Below, one piece after another: positions 9,846 to 19,393 of a stretch of 36,059 nt of DNA. Every line of letters starts with the position of its first letter. The first letter of the stretch is position 1. This stretch comes from Clostridia bacterium. Lineage in GTDB: Bacteria; Bacillota; Clostridia; TANB77; CAG-508. A program made the position numbers and the translations under genes. The stretch is taken from contig JAAWNJ010000012.1 in assembly GCA_022798895.1 (NCBI GenBank), positions 1-36,059 on the forward strand. The letters run 5' to 3'. Under the pieces are notes generated by a model. That model was not told where the DNA came from. It saw only the letters and a list, made by a program, of their open reading frames with translations, and did not search any database.

Positions 9846-9951
9846 TGACATCTCATTAGAATTAATAATAATACTTTTATTAATTATATTGACACTTCAT
9901 TAGAAGAATGCTAATATTATATTAAATGAAATGACACTTCATTAATGTCAT
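9846..9951 (+). promoter_or_regulatory. Predicted promoter and repeated operator-like motifs in the XRE / prepilin-like protein divergent region
   Basis: TTGACA (9889-9894)-17-TAATAT (9912-9917); TGACAYYTCATTA motif three times (9846, 9890-ish, 9932); the last forms dyad ATGACACTTCATTAATGTCAT (9931-9951). Confidence 0.6.
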
Positions 9952-9978
9952 AATGAAAATAGAAAGAAGGAGATACAA

Positions 9979-11808
9979 ATGGAGAAAACGAGAGGTGTTA
10001 CATTAGTTGCTTTAGTAGTAACAATTATTGTACTTTTGATTTTAGCAGGCATAACACTAGTGCATGTATGGGGGGATAACAGTATATTCAAACAAGCATC
10101 AGATGCGAAATTAGAAACAGAATTAACAAAGATAGAAGAAAGAGCAGGATTAATCTATTCAGATAAATGGTTAGAAAAGGTATCAAATAATTCAAACAAT
10201 AAACCAACCATGAAAGAGATAGTCGAAGAGTTAAGAAAAGATGATTATACTATTAAACAAGTGGCAATAAGTGGAAACGAGATAACAGGAATTTCTTTAG
10301 ATAGAGAAAGTATGAGCTTAGGAAAAGAAAAAACAGTTACAATAAAGGTAACATTAGAGAGTTTTGGGGAGTTATATACTTACTATGTTTTAGTAGAAGG
10401 AAAATATTATAAAATGAACTTTAATAGTAGAGCAGTAACCATAGATAGAGCAGAAAGTGATATCTCAGGAAATGTGGAAGAAAAAATCATATTAACAGCA
10501 ACAAGTGAAAATGAAGGAATAGCGACAGTTGTAACAAATAATGATAACAACACAATAGATGTAACAGCAAAAAGTATAGCAGGAACAGTAGACATTACAG
10601 TAACATATGGAAATTTTGAACCTAAAACATGTACAGTAAAAGTATGCGAAGTAACAACAGAGTTAGAAATAGCTTCAGTAAGAGCAAGAATAGCACAAGG
10701 AACAAACAGGTGGTTAGGTGCAGCAGCCAAACCAATAGATACAGCAAGTCAAGAATTCGAATGGAGTAGTAGTGATACAGAAATAGCAACAGTAGATAAT
10801 AAAGGAGTAGTAACAGCGAAAAAAGCAGGAACAACCATTATTACAGTAAAAACAACAGATGGAAGTAATTTAAGTAAAACATGTGAAGTAACAATAGTAG
10901 AAAATGTGCCAGATGTAGCAACCTTAACAGAATTCCAAACCGCGAATACAGTAGCAAAAGATAGTAATGGAAATTTAATTACAGTACCAGGAGATTTCAA
11001 AGTATTAACAGTAGAAGGAACCAAAGTAACAGATGGAATAGTGATTCAAGATAGAGAAGGAAATGAATTTGTATGGGTACCAATAGACTCTGTATCAACA
11101 GGAACCAGTAAAACAGCAGATGATATACGACTAGGAAGATATGAAGATTTTACAACAAAAAATGCAACAGGAAATTATGTACCAAAACAAGATGCAAATA
11201 ATTACACTCAAGAAGTGTCAATAGGTTCTCATATTAAGTATACTTTTATAGAAAGAAGGTACAATTTTGGAAATACAGCATCAAAAAATTTGGAGAATTT
11301 TGTAATGAGAACACAAAAAGATGGAGGATATTATTTGGGAAGATATGAAGTTAGCCAAGGGAATGATAATAAAGCAAAATCACAATATGATAAAGTGGTA
11401 TGGTCAGGTATTACTCAACCTGATGCAGCAAAAAATTGTAAAAATATGTATAATGGAAGTAACTATGTAGAAAGCGATTTAGTAAATTCATATGCATGGG
11501 ATACAACGATTATATTTATTCAAAACTATTCAAAAGGAAATAGTAATTATGCAAATAAGATATCTGTAAACCAAACTAAATTAAACACAGGAAGGGCTGG
11601 AGATAAGGTATGTAATATCAATGATATGGCTTCAAATTTCTTTGAATGGAGCACAGAGAACTGTACGCATCCTGACTTTTGTTGTGTCTTTAGAGGTGGC
11701 AGATATGGTACCCATGGTCCTACTCAAGGGCGTTGCTGGGATTATCCTAAGAGCCCAACTGAAATGCCCGCCTTTAGATCTTTAATCTATACTCTCGAGG
11801 TAAAATAA
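9979..11808 (+). CDS. Prepilin-like N-terminus, Ig-like (BIG2-type) domains and FGE/C-type-lectin-like C-terminal domain; putative surface-displayed ligand-binding protein
   Basis: RGVTLVALVVTIIVLLILAGITL N-terminus; FEWSSSDTEIATVDNKGVVTAKKAGTTIITVKTTD Ig-like; YYLGRYEVS...NDMASNFFEWSTE...VFRGGRYG...AFRSLIY FGE/CLec-type pattern. Confidence 0.8.
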   Translation: MEKTRGVTLVALVVTIIVLLILAGITLVHVWGDNSIFKQASDAKLETELTKIEERAGLIYSDKWLEKVSNNSNNKPTMKEIVEELRKDDYTIKQVAISGNEITGISLDRESMSLGKEKTVTIKVTLESFGELYTYYVLVEGKYYKMNFNSRAVTIDRAESDISGNVEEKIILTATSENEGIATVVTNNDNNTIDVTAKSIAGTVDITVTYGNFEPKTCTVKVCEVTTELEIASVRARIAQGTNRWLGAAAKPIDTASQEFEWSSSDTEIATVDNKGVVTAKKAGTTIITVKTTDGSNLSKTCEVTIVENVPDVATLTEFQTANTVAKDSNGNLITVPGDFKVLTVEGTKVTDGIVIQDREGNEFVWVPIDSVSTGTSKTADDIRLGRYEDFTTKNATGNYVPKQDANNYTQEVSIGSHIKYTFIERRYNFGNTASKNLENFVMRTQKDGGYYLGRYEVSQGNDNKAKSQYDKVVWSGITQPDAAKNCKNMYNGSNYVESDLVNSYAWDTTIIFIQNYSKGNSNYANKISVNQTKLNTGRAGDKVCNINDMASNFFEWSTENCTHPDFCCVFRGGRYGTHGPTQGRCWDYPKSPTEMPAFRSLIYTLEVK

Positions 11809-11814
11809 AAAAAG

Positions 11815-11858
11815 AAAACTACATCACAAGTAACTAAAAGTAAAAGTGATGTAGTTTT
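11815..11858. terminator. Bidirectional terminator between convergent genes
   Basis: AAAACTACATCAC ... GTGATGTAGTTTTTT. Confidence 0.85.
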
Positions 11859-11873
11859 TTAGTTTATAATATT

Positions 11874-12503
11874 TTATTTTACAAAATGAGTTAATCCAAT
11901 TTCTAGAGCATTGTGTTTCATAATCAAATTTCCACATTCTAAAAGCTTGCTGCTATATACTTTTGAGTTTGTTACATACTTTGCAAACTCTGTAATTGCT
12001 GTGTAAAATCTTAATTTATTTACTACTTCACTATGTATACCATTCATCAATAAGTAATATTTCTCTTTATATTCATATAACATAATGGAATCTGCTATAT
12101 GTGTAATATCTTCTAATAAATTAGTTTCCTGCAAAAATTGAAGAAAAGAGCAGTAATCCTCAAAGTTAGAAAAAGCATAAACTGCCTGTGTAGAAGAAGG
12201 ATTTAAACTCTTTCTTTTAATCGTAAACTTCTTTTTAGGAAGTTTTGTTTTTTCTTCAGGAACTTCTTTGGTAATTGTAAAAACAAAGCTTGTATCAGCC
12301 ATTGCTAAGGCCTCTATTTTCAGATTATAGTTTCCTGGATCAAAGCCTGTTTCTTTTTTTGCTTCTTCTAACATATCCAGTAAAATATCCTGTGATTCAA
12401 TGGAATTAGACATAAATACATGAAAATCAATTTCTTTCTCAGCCAAATCCTGAATACTTAAAGTAATGCGTATTTTATTTTCACTTAGTTTTTCAAACTT
12501 CAT
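11874..12503 (-). CDS. mecA: MecA-like adaptor protein
   Basis: MKFEKLSENKIRITLSIQDLAEKEIDFHVFMSNSIESQDILLDMLEEAKKETGF start and YAFSNFEDYCSFLQFL C-terminal pattern typical of MecA family. Confidence 0.85.
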   Translation of the reverse strand: MKFEKLSENKIRITLSIQDLAEKEIDFHVFMSNSIESQDILLDMLEEAKKETGFDPGNYNLKIEALAMADTSFVFTITKEVPEEKTKLPKKKFTIKRKSLNPSSTQAVYAFSNFEDYCSFLQFLQETNLLEDITHIADSIMLYEYKEKYYLLMNGIHSEVVNKLRFYTAITEFAKYVTNSKVYSSKLLECGNLIMKHNALEIGLTHFVK

Positions 12504-12864
12504 TAGGTCGCCTCCAAATATATTTAATATTATATATATTATACTATGTTTCCTTTCAAAATGAAACCAACAATTTATGGAAATTTTCTAAGCCCTAGGA
12601 ACTTATTTACGAAGTAAAGCAAGTGGCATAGATATGTTAACTACATGAGCGTAAGCCAGTTATGGCTAAGTTACGCAAATTAATAAATTCATTAATTTAC
12701 ATTATTAAGTATAGTAATCATAACATAATCAAAATAAAAAGAAAATAGTTTTTTACAAAAATATTATAAAATAATAGATGAATATCTTGAAAAAAAAGCC
12801 ATTTGCATATATAATACACATGCAAAAGAAAACTGAAAAAGAGGGAACACTAAGGAGGAAATAT

Positions 12865-13122
12865 ATGGCAATGAAAGAAAAAAACATATGGATTTTAATA
12901 TTATTTCTATTATGTGGAATAGTAGTAGGAGGATTATTAGGAGAATTAGCTTCTAAGGTTCCTTACTTATCATGGCTAGCTTATGGAGAAGAATTTGGAT
13001 TAGCCACACCAATAGAATTAAACTTAAATGTAATTAAATTAACATTTGGATTAATGCTCAAAATCAATATATCAAGTATTATAGGAATTGTTTTAGCAAT
13101 TTTTATTTATAAAAAAGTATAG
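12865..13122 (+). CDS. Small membrane protein, DUF4321-like
   Basis: MAMKEKNIWILILFLLCGIVVGGLLGELASKVPYLSWLAYGEEFGL...; GGAGG SD precedes ATG 12865; ORF open from 12778. Confidence 0.75.
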   Translation: MAMKEKNIWILILFLLCGIVVGGLLGELASKVPYLSWLAYGEEFGLATPIELNLNVIKLTFGLMLKINISSIIGIVLAIFIYKKV

Positions 13123-13196
13123 TTACAAAATCTAAAAATTTTATTTCAAAAAATGATTAATAGGGGGCAACTAAATAAAGAAAGGAAGGACGAAAG

Positions 13197-13916
13197 ATGC
13201 CTATCAAAATGAAAGAACTCCCTATTTCAGAAAGACCTTATGAAAAATTAGAAATGTATGGAGCACATACATTATCCAATGCAGAGTTACTAGCGATTAT
13301 AATAAAAAATGGAACAAAGGAAGAAAGCTCAGTTACCCTAGCACAGAAAATACTTTCACTAGGAAAAAATGAAAATTGTACACAAGACAATTTAACATTT
13401 TTACAAGAACTATCCATAGAAGAATTTATGAAAATAAAAGGAATCGGCAAAGTAAAAGCAATTCAGCTAAAAGCCACTTGTGAACTCGCTAAACGTATTT
13501 CAAAACCAATAGAAAACATCAAAACTAAGATAAAAACACCACAAGATATTGTAAATTTACTTATGGACGAATTAAAAAATGAAAAAAGAGAAGTAGTGAA
13601 AGTAATTATTCTAAATTCTCACAATATTATCCTAAAAATACAAACGATTTCACAAGGCGGAACTAACTCCGTACAAGTAGATACCAAAGATATATTAATG
13701 GAGGCAGTAAGATCTGGCGCTCCTAAAATTATTATGGTCCATAATCATCCAAGTGGAGAAACCAATCCAAGTAAAGCAGATATAGAATTTACACAAAAAC
13801 TACAAAAAGCAACTAAAGTATTTGGAATAGAGCTGTTAGACCATATTATAATTGGGTATAATGAGTATACAAGTATCAAATCTTATTTATTAGAACAAGA
13901 ATTGAAAAAGAGATAG
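13197..13916 (+). CDS. radC: RadC family protein (JAB1/MPN metalloprotease-like)
   Basis: LPISERPYEKLEMYGAHTLSNAELLAIII; MVHNHPSGETNPSKADIEFTQKL JAMM motif. Confidence 0.95.
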   Translation: MPIKMKELPISERPYEKLEMYGAHTLSNAELLAIIIKNGTKEESSVTLAQKILSLGKNENCTQDNLTFLQELSIEEFMKIKGIGKVKAIQLKATCELAKRISKPIENIKTKIKTPQDIVNLLMDELKNEKREVVKVIILNSHNIILKIQTISQGGTNSVQVDTKDILMEAVRSGAPKIIMVHNHPSGETNPSKADIEFTQKLQKATKVFGIELLDHIIIGYNEYTSIKSYLLEQELKKR

Positions 13917-13971
13917 AATAAGTAACCTACTAAAATGTAGGAACATTCTAAAAAAGGAAAGGAAGAAAGCT

Positions 13972-15003
13972 ATGAAATTGGCAGGTTTTAGTTCAAAAGA
14001 TATTGGAGTAGATTTAGGGACAGCCAATATTATTGTTACCATAAAAGGAAAGGGAATTGTTTTAAACGAACCTTCTGTTGTCGCACTTGAAAAAGGAAAT
14101 AACAATATCTTAGCAACAGGCAGTGAAGCAAAAGAAATGGTAGGTAGAACGCCAAAGGAAATTGATGCAATTAGACCATTACAAGACGGAGTTATCGCAG
14201 ATTTTACAGGAACACAATTGATGCTAAAAAGTATGTTACAAAGAGTATGTCAAAGACATAATGTTCATAAACCAAGAGTAGTAGTAGGTGTACCTTCGGG
14301 CATTACGGAAGTAGAAGAAAGAGCAGTAGAAGAATCTGTTATACAAGCAGGTGCAAGAGAAGTCTATTTAATAGAAGAGCCAATGGCAGCAGCAATTGGA
14401 GCAAACTTAGAAGTATCAGAACCAAGTGGAAATATTATCGTGGACATTGGTGGAGGTACAACAGAAGTTGCAGTTATTTCTTTAGGAGGAATTGTAGTAA
14501 GTAATTCCTTAAGAGTAGCAGGAGATGAAATTGATGAAGATATCATCAATTATGCAAAACATAGATTAAATATAGCGATAGGAGCAACCACTGCTGAAGA
14601 AATCAAAAAGCAAATAGGATGTGCTATACCACTGATGACAGAAGCAAACATGCAAGTAAGAGGGAGAGATTTAATTACAGGACTTCCTCAAACATTAACA
14701 GTGACATCTTCTCAAATTTATGAAGCAATGCATGACTCTGTTCAAAAAATTGTAGATATAGTAAAACAAACTTTAGAAAGAACACCACCAGAACTTGCTT
14801 CAGACATTATGGAAAGAGGAATTATTATAGCAGGTGGAGGAGCACTCATTAAAGGACTTGACACACTGATTGCTAAAGAAACAGAAATGCCAGTATATAT
14901 AGCAGAAAATCCACTAGAGTGTGTAGCAAGAGGTGCTGAGAAAACTTTAGAAGATTTAGAAAAACTAAGAGATGTTTTAATGAACTCCAGAAGAAAAAGA
15001 TAA
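13972..15003 (+). CDS. mreB: Rod shape-determining protein MreB
   Basis: DIGVDLGTANIIVTIKGKGIVLNEPSVVA; IVDIGGGTTEVAVISLGGIV. Confidence 0.97.
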   Translation: MKLAGFSSKDIGVDLGTANIIVTIKGKGIVLNEPSVVALEKGNNNILATGSEAKEMVGRTPKEIDAIRPLQDGVIADFTGTQLMLKSMLQRVCQRHNVHKPRVVVGVPSGITEVEERAVEESVIQAGAREVYLIEEPMAAAIGANLEVSEPSGNIIVDIGGGTTEVAVISLGGIVVSNSLRVAGDEIDEDIINYAKHRLNIAIGATTAEEIKKQIGCAIPLMTEANMQVRGRDLITGLPQTLTVTSSQIYEAMHDSVQKIVDIVKQTLERTPPELASDIMERGIIIAGGGALIKGLDTLIAKETEMPVYIAENPLECVARGAEKTLEDLEKLRDVLMNSRRKR

Positions 15004-15021
15004 TACAAAAGGAGTGTATCC

Positions 15022-15849
15022 ATGTATCGAAATAGAAAAACAGGAATGATAGGAATTATTATCACTACTCTCATTCTCATTTTAACTGTTATTTTATCTA
15101 ACATAGATGTACAAAAAATGTCTTATTTAGAAAATGCATTCAATAGTTTTGTTATGCCAATCCAAAATGGACTCACATATTTAAAAAACAAAATGGAAGG
15201 AAATAGCAGCTTTTTTACAGACATTAGCAAATTGCAAGATGAGAATGAAGAATTAAAAAGAAAAAACAGTGAATTAGAGCAGTCATTAAGAGAATTTGAA
15301 ATAGTCAAAGCAGAAAACGAAACTCTAAAAGAATATGTAGGTTTAAAGGACCAATATCAAGACTATCAAACAATACCAGCTTATATTATTAATAAGGATA
15401 TTACGAACTACAACCAAATGATTGTCATCAATGTAGGAGAAAAAGATGGTATAAAGCCAAACATGACAGTCATTGCTGACCAAGGATTAGTAGGATATGT
15501 TGTTTCTACCACACAAACAACAGCAAAAGTGCAAACTATTATTGATACAGCAAGCTCGGTTAGTTGTAATATTAGTACTTCTAGAGAGCCTATTATTGTA
15601 ACAGGTACACTAGAAAAGGTATCTACTCTAAAAGCTAGCTATATTCCAACAGATGCAGTCATATTAGAAAATGATAAAATAGAAACTTCAGGAATAGGTG
15701 GAATCTATCCAAAAGGAATTTCCATTGGAACAATTAAAGAAATTGTTAATACCAAAAATATTACAGATCGTTATGCTTATGTAGAAACAGCAGTAGACTT
15801 TAAAAAGCTAGAAACAGTTTTAGTGATTACAAACAATAAAGCAAAATAA
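15022..15849 (+). CDS. mreC: Rod shape-determining protein MreC
   Basis: TM, coiled coil, then NVGEKDGIKPNMTVIADQGLVGYVV beta domain; position after mreB. Confidence 0.95.
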   Translation: MYRNRKTGMIGIIITTLILILTVILSNIDVQKMSYLENAFNSFVMPIQNGLTYLKNKMEGNSSFFTDISKLQDENEELKRKNSELEQSLREFEIVKAENETLKEYVGLKDQYQDYQTIPAYIINKDITNYNQMIVINVGEKDGIKPNMTVIADQGLVGYVVSTTQTTAKVQTIIDTASSVSCNISTSREPIIVTGTLEKVSTLKASYIPTDAVILENDKIETSGIGGIYPKGISIGTIKEIVNTKNITDRYAYVETAVDFKKLETVLVITNNKAK

Positions 15850-15868
15850 AAGAAAGAAGGAGTAAGAC

Positions 15869-16402
15869 TTGAAAAAATTTCTTTCCATTTTAGGATTAAT
15901 TTTAACTTTTTTAATGATTTACTTTTTACAAGCTAACTTCTTTACTTGGTTCAATATAGCAGGAGTAAAGCCTAATTTATTTATTGTATTTATCTTATTT
16001 ATAGGGTTATTCATAGGGAATAAATTAGGCTTTGCCTTTGGGCTTATTTTAGGAATCTTATTAGATTTATTTATTGGAAAAAGCATAGGAATATCGGGAT
16101 TAATGTTAGGAATAGTAGGTTTAATAGGAGAATATTTAGATAACAACTTTTCAAAAGACAGTAGAGTAACACTTATTTTAATGGTAATGGGAAGTACAGC
16201 AGTTTGTGAGTTAGGAGTATATCTTTTCCAAACTTTAAGATGGAATACTGCAATAGAAATATTACCTTTCATTAGAACAGTATTCATAGAAGTTATTTTC
16301 AATGTGGTATTAGTTATTATATTATATCCACTTATGCAGAAAGCAGGAAATAGCTTAGAAAGGTTATTTAAAAACAAGTCAGTATTAACAAGATATTTTT
16401 AA
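15869..16402 (+). CDS. mreD: Rod shape-determining protein MreD
   Basis: Polytopic membrane protein (FIGLFIGNKLGFAFGLILGILLDLF) in mreBCD order; TTG start with AAGGAG. Confidence 0.9.
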   Translation: MKKFLSILGLILTFLMIYFLQANFFTWFNIAGVKPNLFIVFILFIGLFIGNKLGFAFGLILGILLDLFIGKSIGISGLMLGIVGLIGEYLDNNFSKDSRVTLILMVMGSTAVCELGVYLFQTLRWNTAIEILPFIRTVFIEVIFNVVLVIILYPLMQKAGNSLERLFKNKSVLTRYF

Positions 16403-16485
16403 ATTTTAACTAGATAAGTTTCAATTGTTATCCGTATACTGAAAGTAAATAAGTTAAAAACAAAGATAAGAAGGTAGGTGATAAT

Positions 16486-18591
16486 TTGAAGCCAAAAGAA
16501 AATCGCAATGAAAGAATTCGATACAATGTGCTAACAGTTTTTATTCTGTTAGTAGGTATTATACTACTTGCTCAATTATTTAATCTTCAAATTATTCATG
16601 GAAAAGAATACAGAGAAACTTCTAATACAAGATTAACAAGAGAATCTACAGTAAAAGCAGCAAGAGGGAACATCACAGACTGTACAGGAAATAAACTAGT
16701 TACTACTAAAATGGGGTTTAGTTTAGAACTATACAAAACAAAAATAGATACACAAATCCTCAACAATACAATCTTAAACTTAGTAAAATTACTAGAAAAA
16801 AACAAAGACACATATGTGGATAACTTGCCAATTACAGTAAAACCATATAAATTTAAACAAAAAACGCAAGAAGAACAAAAAAAGTGGAAAAAAGAAATGG
16901 CAATAGACGAAAATGCTACAGCAGAAGAAGTATTTAAAAAGCTAAAAGAAAAGTACGATATACAAGAAAAAAATGTAGAAAATGCACGTAAGATTATGGC
17001 TATACGTTATGAAACAACCATAGAAGGATTTAGCAACATTAAGCCAATTACCATATCCAGAGATATTAGTAGAAAAAGTGCTAACCAAGTCAAAGAACAA
17101 AGTAGCAAATTTCCAGGTACTTCAGTAGTAACAGAGCCAGTGATAGAATATCCATATAAAAATTTGGCATCTCACTTATTAGGATATGTTGGAAAAATCA
17201 ATCAAGAAGAGTACAAAGCAAAAAAAGATACCTATCAAATGAATGATTTAATTGGTAGAGAAGGAATTCAATATACATTAGAAGAATATCTAAAAGGAAA
17301 AGATGGTATTAGGCAAATTGATATGGCAGTAGATGGAACTATCACAGAAGAATACATTTCTAAAGAAGCAACCGCAGGAAATAATGTAGCACTAACAATT
17401 GATGCCAATTTGCAAAAAAAAGTTGAAGATGCTTTAGAAAAAAATATCAAAAAGATTGCAAACGGAGAAATAGATGGCAAAAAGCATGAGGCTAAAGAAG
17501 GCGCAGCAGTAGTTATGAATATAAAGACAGGAGATGTTTTAGCAATTGCAAGTTACCCAAGCTATGAACCAGAATTATTTGCAAAAGGAATTAGTAGTGC
17601 CAAATTAAAGGAATATGAAAAAAACAGTAATACTTACAATAGAGCTATTTCAAGTGCCTATGCACCAGGTTCTACCTTTAAAATGGCAGTTGCCACAGCA
17701 GCACTAGAAACAGGAGAATTTACGACAAATACCTTAGTAACAGACAATGGACCATATCCAAGAGGACATAACCCAGTATGTTGGATTTATACAGACCGTC
17801 ATTATGGACATGGAGCATTAAATATTAGTAATGCCATTAAACATTCTTGCAATATTTTCTTTTATGAGATAGGATACAAAATAGGAATCGATAAAATGGC
17901 AGAATATGCTTCTCAATATGGACTAGGTAAAAAAACAGGAATAGAATTAGCAGGAGAATCAGCAGGAATAGTAGCATCTACCAAATATAAAAAAGAAACT
18001 TATCATGAAGAATGGCAACTAGGGGAAACCTTATCAGCGGCAATTGGGCAAAGCTATAATAGCTTCACACCAATTCAAATGGCAAGATATATCTGTATGA
18101 TAGCAAATGGAGGAAAAGCAGTTGATGTATCTGTTATTAAAGCCGTCACGGACCCAGAGGGAAATACAATATCCAAAGACGAAATCAATAAAAAGGTAAA
18201 CGAAAAATTAGGAATCAAAGAAGAAGAATCAAAAGTAAAGGATTTAAAACTAAAATCAGAAACACTAGAAGCTATCAAAAAGGGAATGAAAGGTGTTACT
18301 AGTGAAGTAGGAGGAACTGCCTATTATGTATTTTCAGATTTAGATATGGTCATTGCAGGCAAAACAGGGTCAGCAGAAACTGCAGACAAAGATAAAGTAA
18401 ATGGATGGTATACAGGATTTGCACCATATAATAATCCAGAAATAGCAGTAGTAGTATTTATTGAAAATGCAGGTTCAGGAGGAAATGTAGCAGAAACAGC
18501 AAAAGAAATTATGAGAGAATATTTCGGAATGAATGCAAAAAAGGTAATAGAGGATGTAACAGCTATTCCTAGTGTGTCAATCTATAATTAA
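16486..18591 (+). CDS. mrdA: Penicillin-binding protein 2 (class B transpeptidase)
   Basis: AYAPGSTFKMAVA (SxxK), IKHSCNIFFYEIG (SxN), AGKTGSAET (KTG). Confidence 0.93.
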   Translation: MKPKENRNERIRYNVLTVFILLVGIILLAQLFNLQIIHGKEYRETSNTRLTRESTVKAARGNITDCTGNKLVTTKMGFSLELYKTKIDTQILNNTILNLVKLLEKNKDTYVDNLPITVKPYKFKQKTQEEQKKWKKEMAIDENATAEEVFKKLKEKYDIQEKNVENARKIMAIRYETTIEGFSNIKPITISRDISRKSANQVKEQSSKFPGTSVVTEPVIEYPYKNLASHLLGYVGKINQEEYKAKKDTYQMNDLIGREGIQYTLEEYLKGKDGIRQIDMAVDGTITEEYISKEATAGNNVALTIDANLQKKVEDALEKNIKKIANGEIDGKKHEAKEGAAVVMNIKTGDVLAIASYPSYEPELFAKGISSAKLKEYEKNSNTYNRAISSAYAPGSTFKMAVATAALETGEFTTNTLVTDNGPYPRGHNPVCWIYTDRHYGHGALNISNAIKHSCNIFFYEIGYKIGIDKMAEYASQYGLGKKTGIELAGESAGIVASTKYKKETYHEEWQLGETLSAAIGQSYNSFTPIQMARYICMIANGGKAVDVSVIKAVTDPEGNTISKDEINKKVNEKLGIKEEESKVKDLKLKSETLEAIKKGMKGVTSEVGGTAYYVFSDLDMVIAGKTGSAETADKDKVNGWYTGFAPYNNPEIAVVVFIENAGSGGNVAETAKEIMREYFGMNAKKVIEDVTAIPSVSIYN

Positions 18592-18600
18592 TTTATATGA

Positions 18601-18717
18601 TTACCTTGTAATATATGATTTTTACATTACACGTCGGACGCTATGCTATTGGGAACCCTTGCTCTTCGAGCATTCCCAATACCTCGTTCCATTTCAAAAT
18701 GATATATTACAAGGTAA
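18601..18717. repeat. Intergenic 117-bp inverted-repeat element (MITE-like or structured RNA)
   Basis: Perfect terminal inverted repeat TTACCTTGTAATATAT (18601-18616) / ATATATTACAAGGTAA (18702-18717); inner stem TATTGGGAA (18647-18655)/TTCCCAATA (18673-18681). Confidence 0.65.
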
Positions 18718-18748
18718 AGAATAATAAAGTAAAGAGAGGAAAAATAGA

Positions 18749-19360
18749 ATGAGCAATGTAATTAGTATTCAAACAAAAAGAGGAAAAGTAATTTTGAAAA
18801 TAGAAGAAGAAGCTACTCAAAGAGAAATTATAACAGAATTAGAAAAGAAAATGCCAGAACTAAAAAGCTTATACAAAGAGGACTCAACACCGATTTTAGT
18901 AATAGGTAGAATGTTTAAAAATAGAGAAATAGAAGAAATAAAAAATGTTATTCAAGATATCTTAGAAGTAGAAGTACAATTTGACAGTCCAAAATTAGGA
19001 TTACATGAAATAAAAAAATCATTTAGTAGAGATATTGCAACATCAGAAACTAGGTTTCATAGAGGTTCTTTACGCTCTGGCCAAAAGATAGAATTTGAAG
19101 GAAGTCTGGTAATTTTAGGAGATGTCAATGCAGGGGCAGAAGTATTAGCAGGAGAAAATATTGTAGTACTTGGTATTTTAAGAGGTATGGCACATGCAGG
19201 AGCACAAGGAAATAAAGAAGCAATTATTGCAGCAGCTTCTATTGAATCACCTCAAATTCGTATTGCTAATATTGTAAAAGAAATTGAAAAAAGTGAATTT
19301 GAAGAGCAAATTAAAATTTGTGCTTATGTAGATGAAAACGGGGAAGTTGTATTAGAATAA
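18749..19360 (+). CDS. minC: Septum site-determining protein MinC
   Basis: RSGQKIEFEGSLVILGDVNAGAEVLAGENIVVLGILRGMAHAGAQG. Confidence 0.95.
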   Translation: MSNVISIQTKRGKVILKIEEEATQREIITELEKKMPELKSLYKEDSTPILVIGRMFKNREIEEIKNVIQDILEVEVQFDSPKLGLHEIKKSFSRDIATSETRFHRGSLRSGQKIEFEGSLVILGDVNAGAEVLAGENIVVLGILRGMAHAGAQGNKEAIIAAASIESPQIRIANIVKEIEKSEFEEQIKICAYVDENGEVVLE

Positions 19361-19393
19361 GTGTCAGTTAAACATACGTCCCTAAACTGACAC
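19361..19393. repeat. REP-like palindrome copy C
   Basis: GTGTCAGTT-AAACATACGTCCCTA-AACTGACAC, perfect 9-bp stem directly after minC stop. Confidence 0.65.

Noticed and set aside
10070-10075. G6 homopolymer near the start of the 609-aa protein as a second phase-variation tract
   Set aside because: Only six Gs (tgg ggg gat); too short to call a contingency tract without strain data, and the ORF is intact.
11808-12503. DGR reverse transcriptase or template repeat adjacent to the putative variable region
   Set aside because: No RT ORF is present in the window, and downstream is a terminator followed by a mecA-like gene; any DGR machinery would have to be elsewhere.
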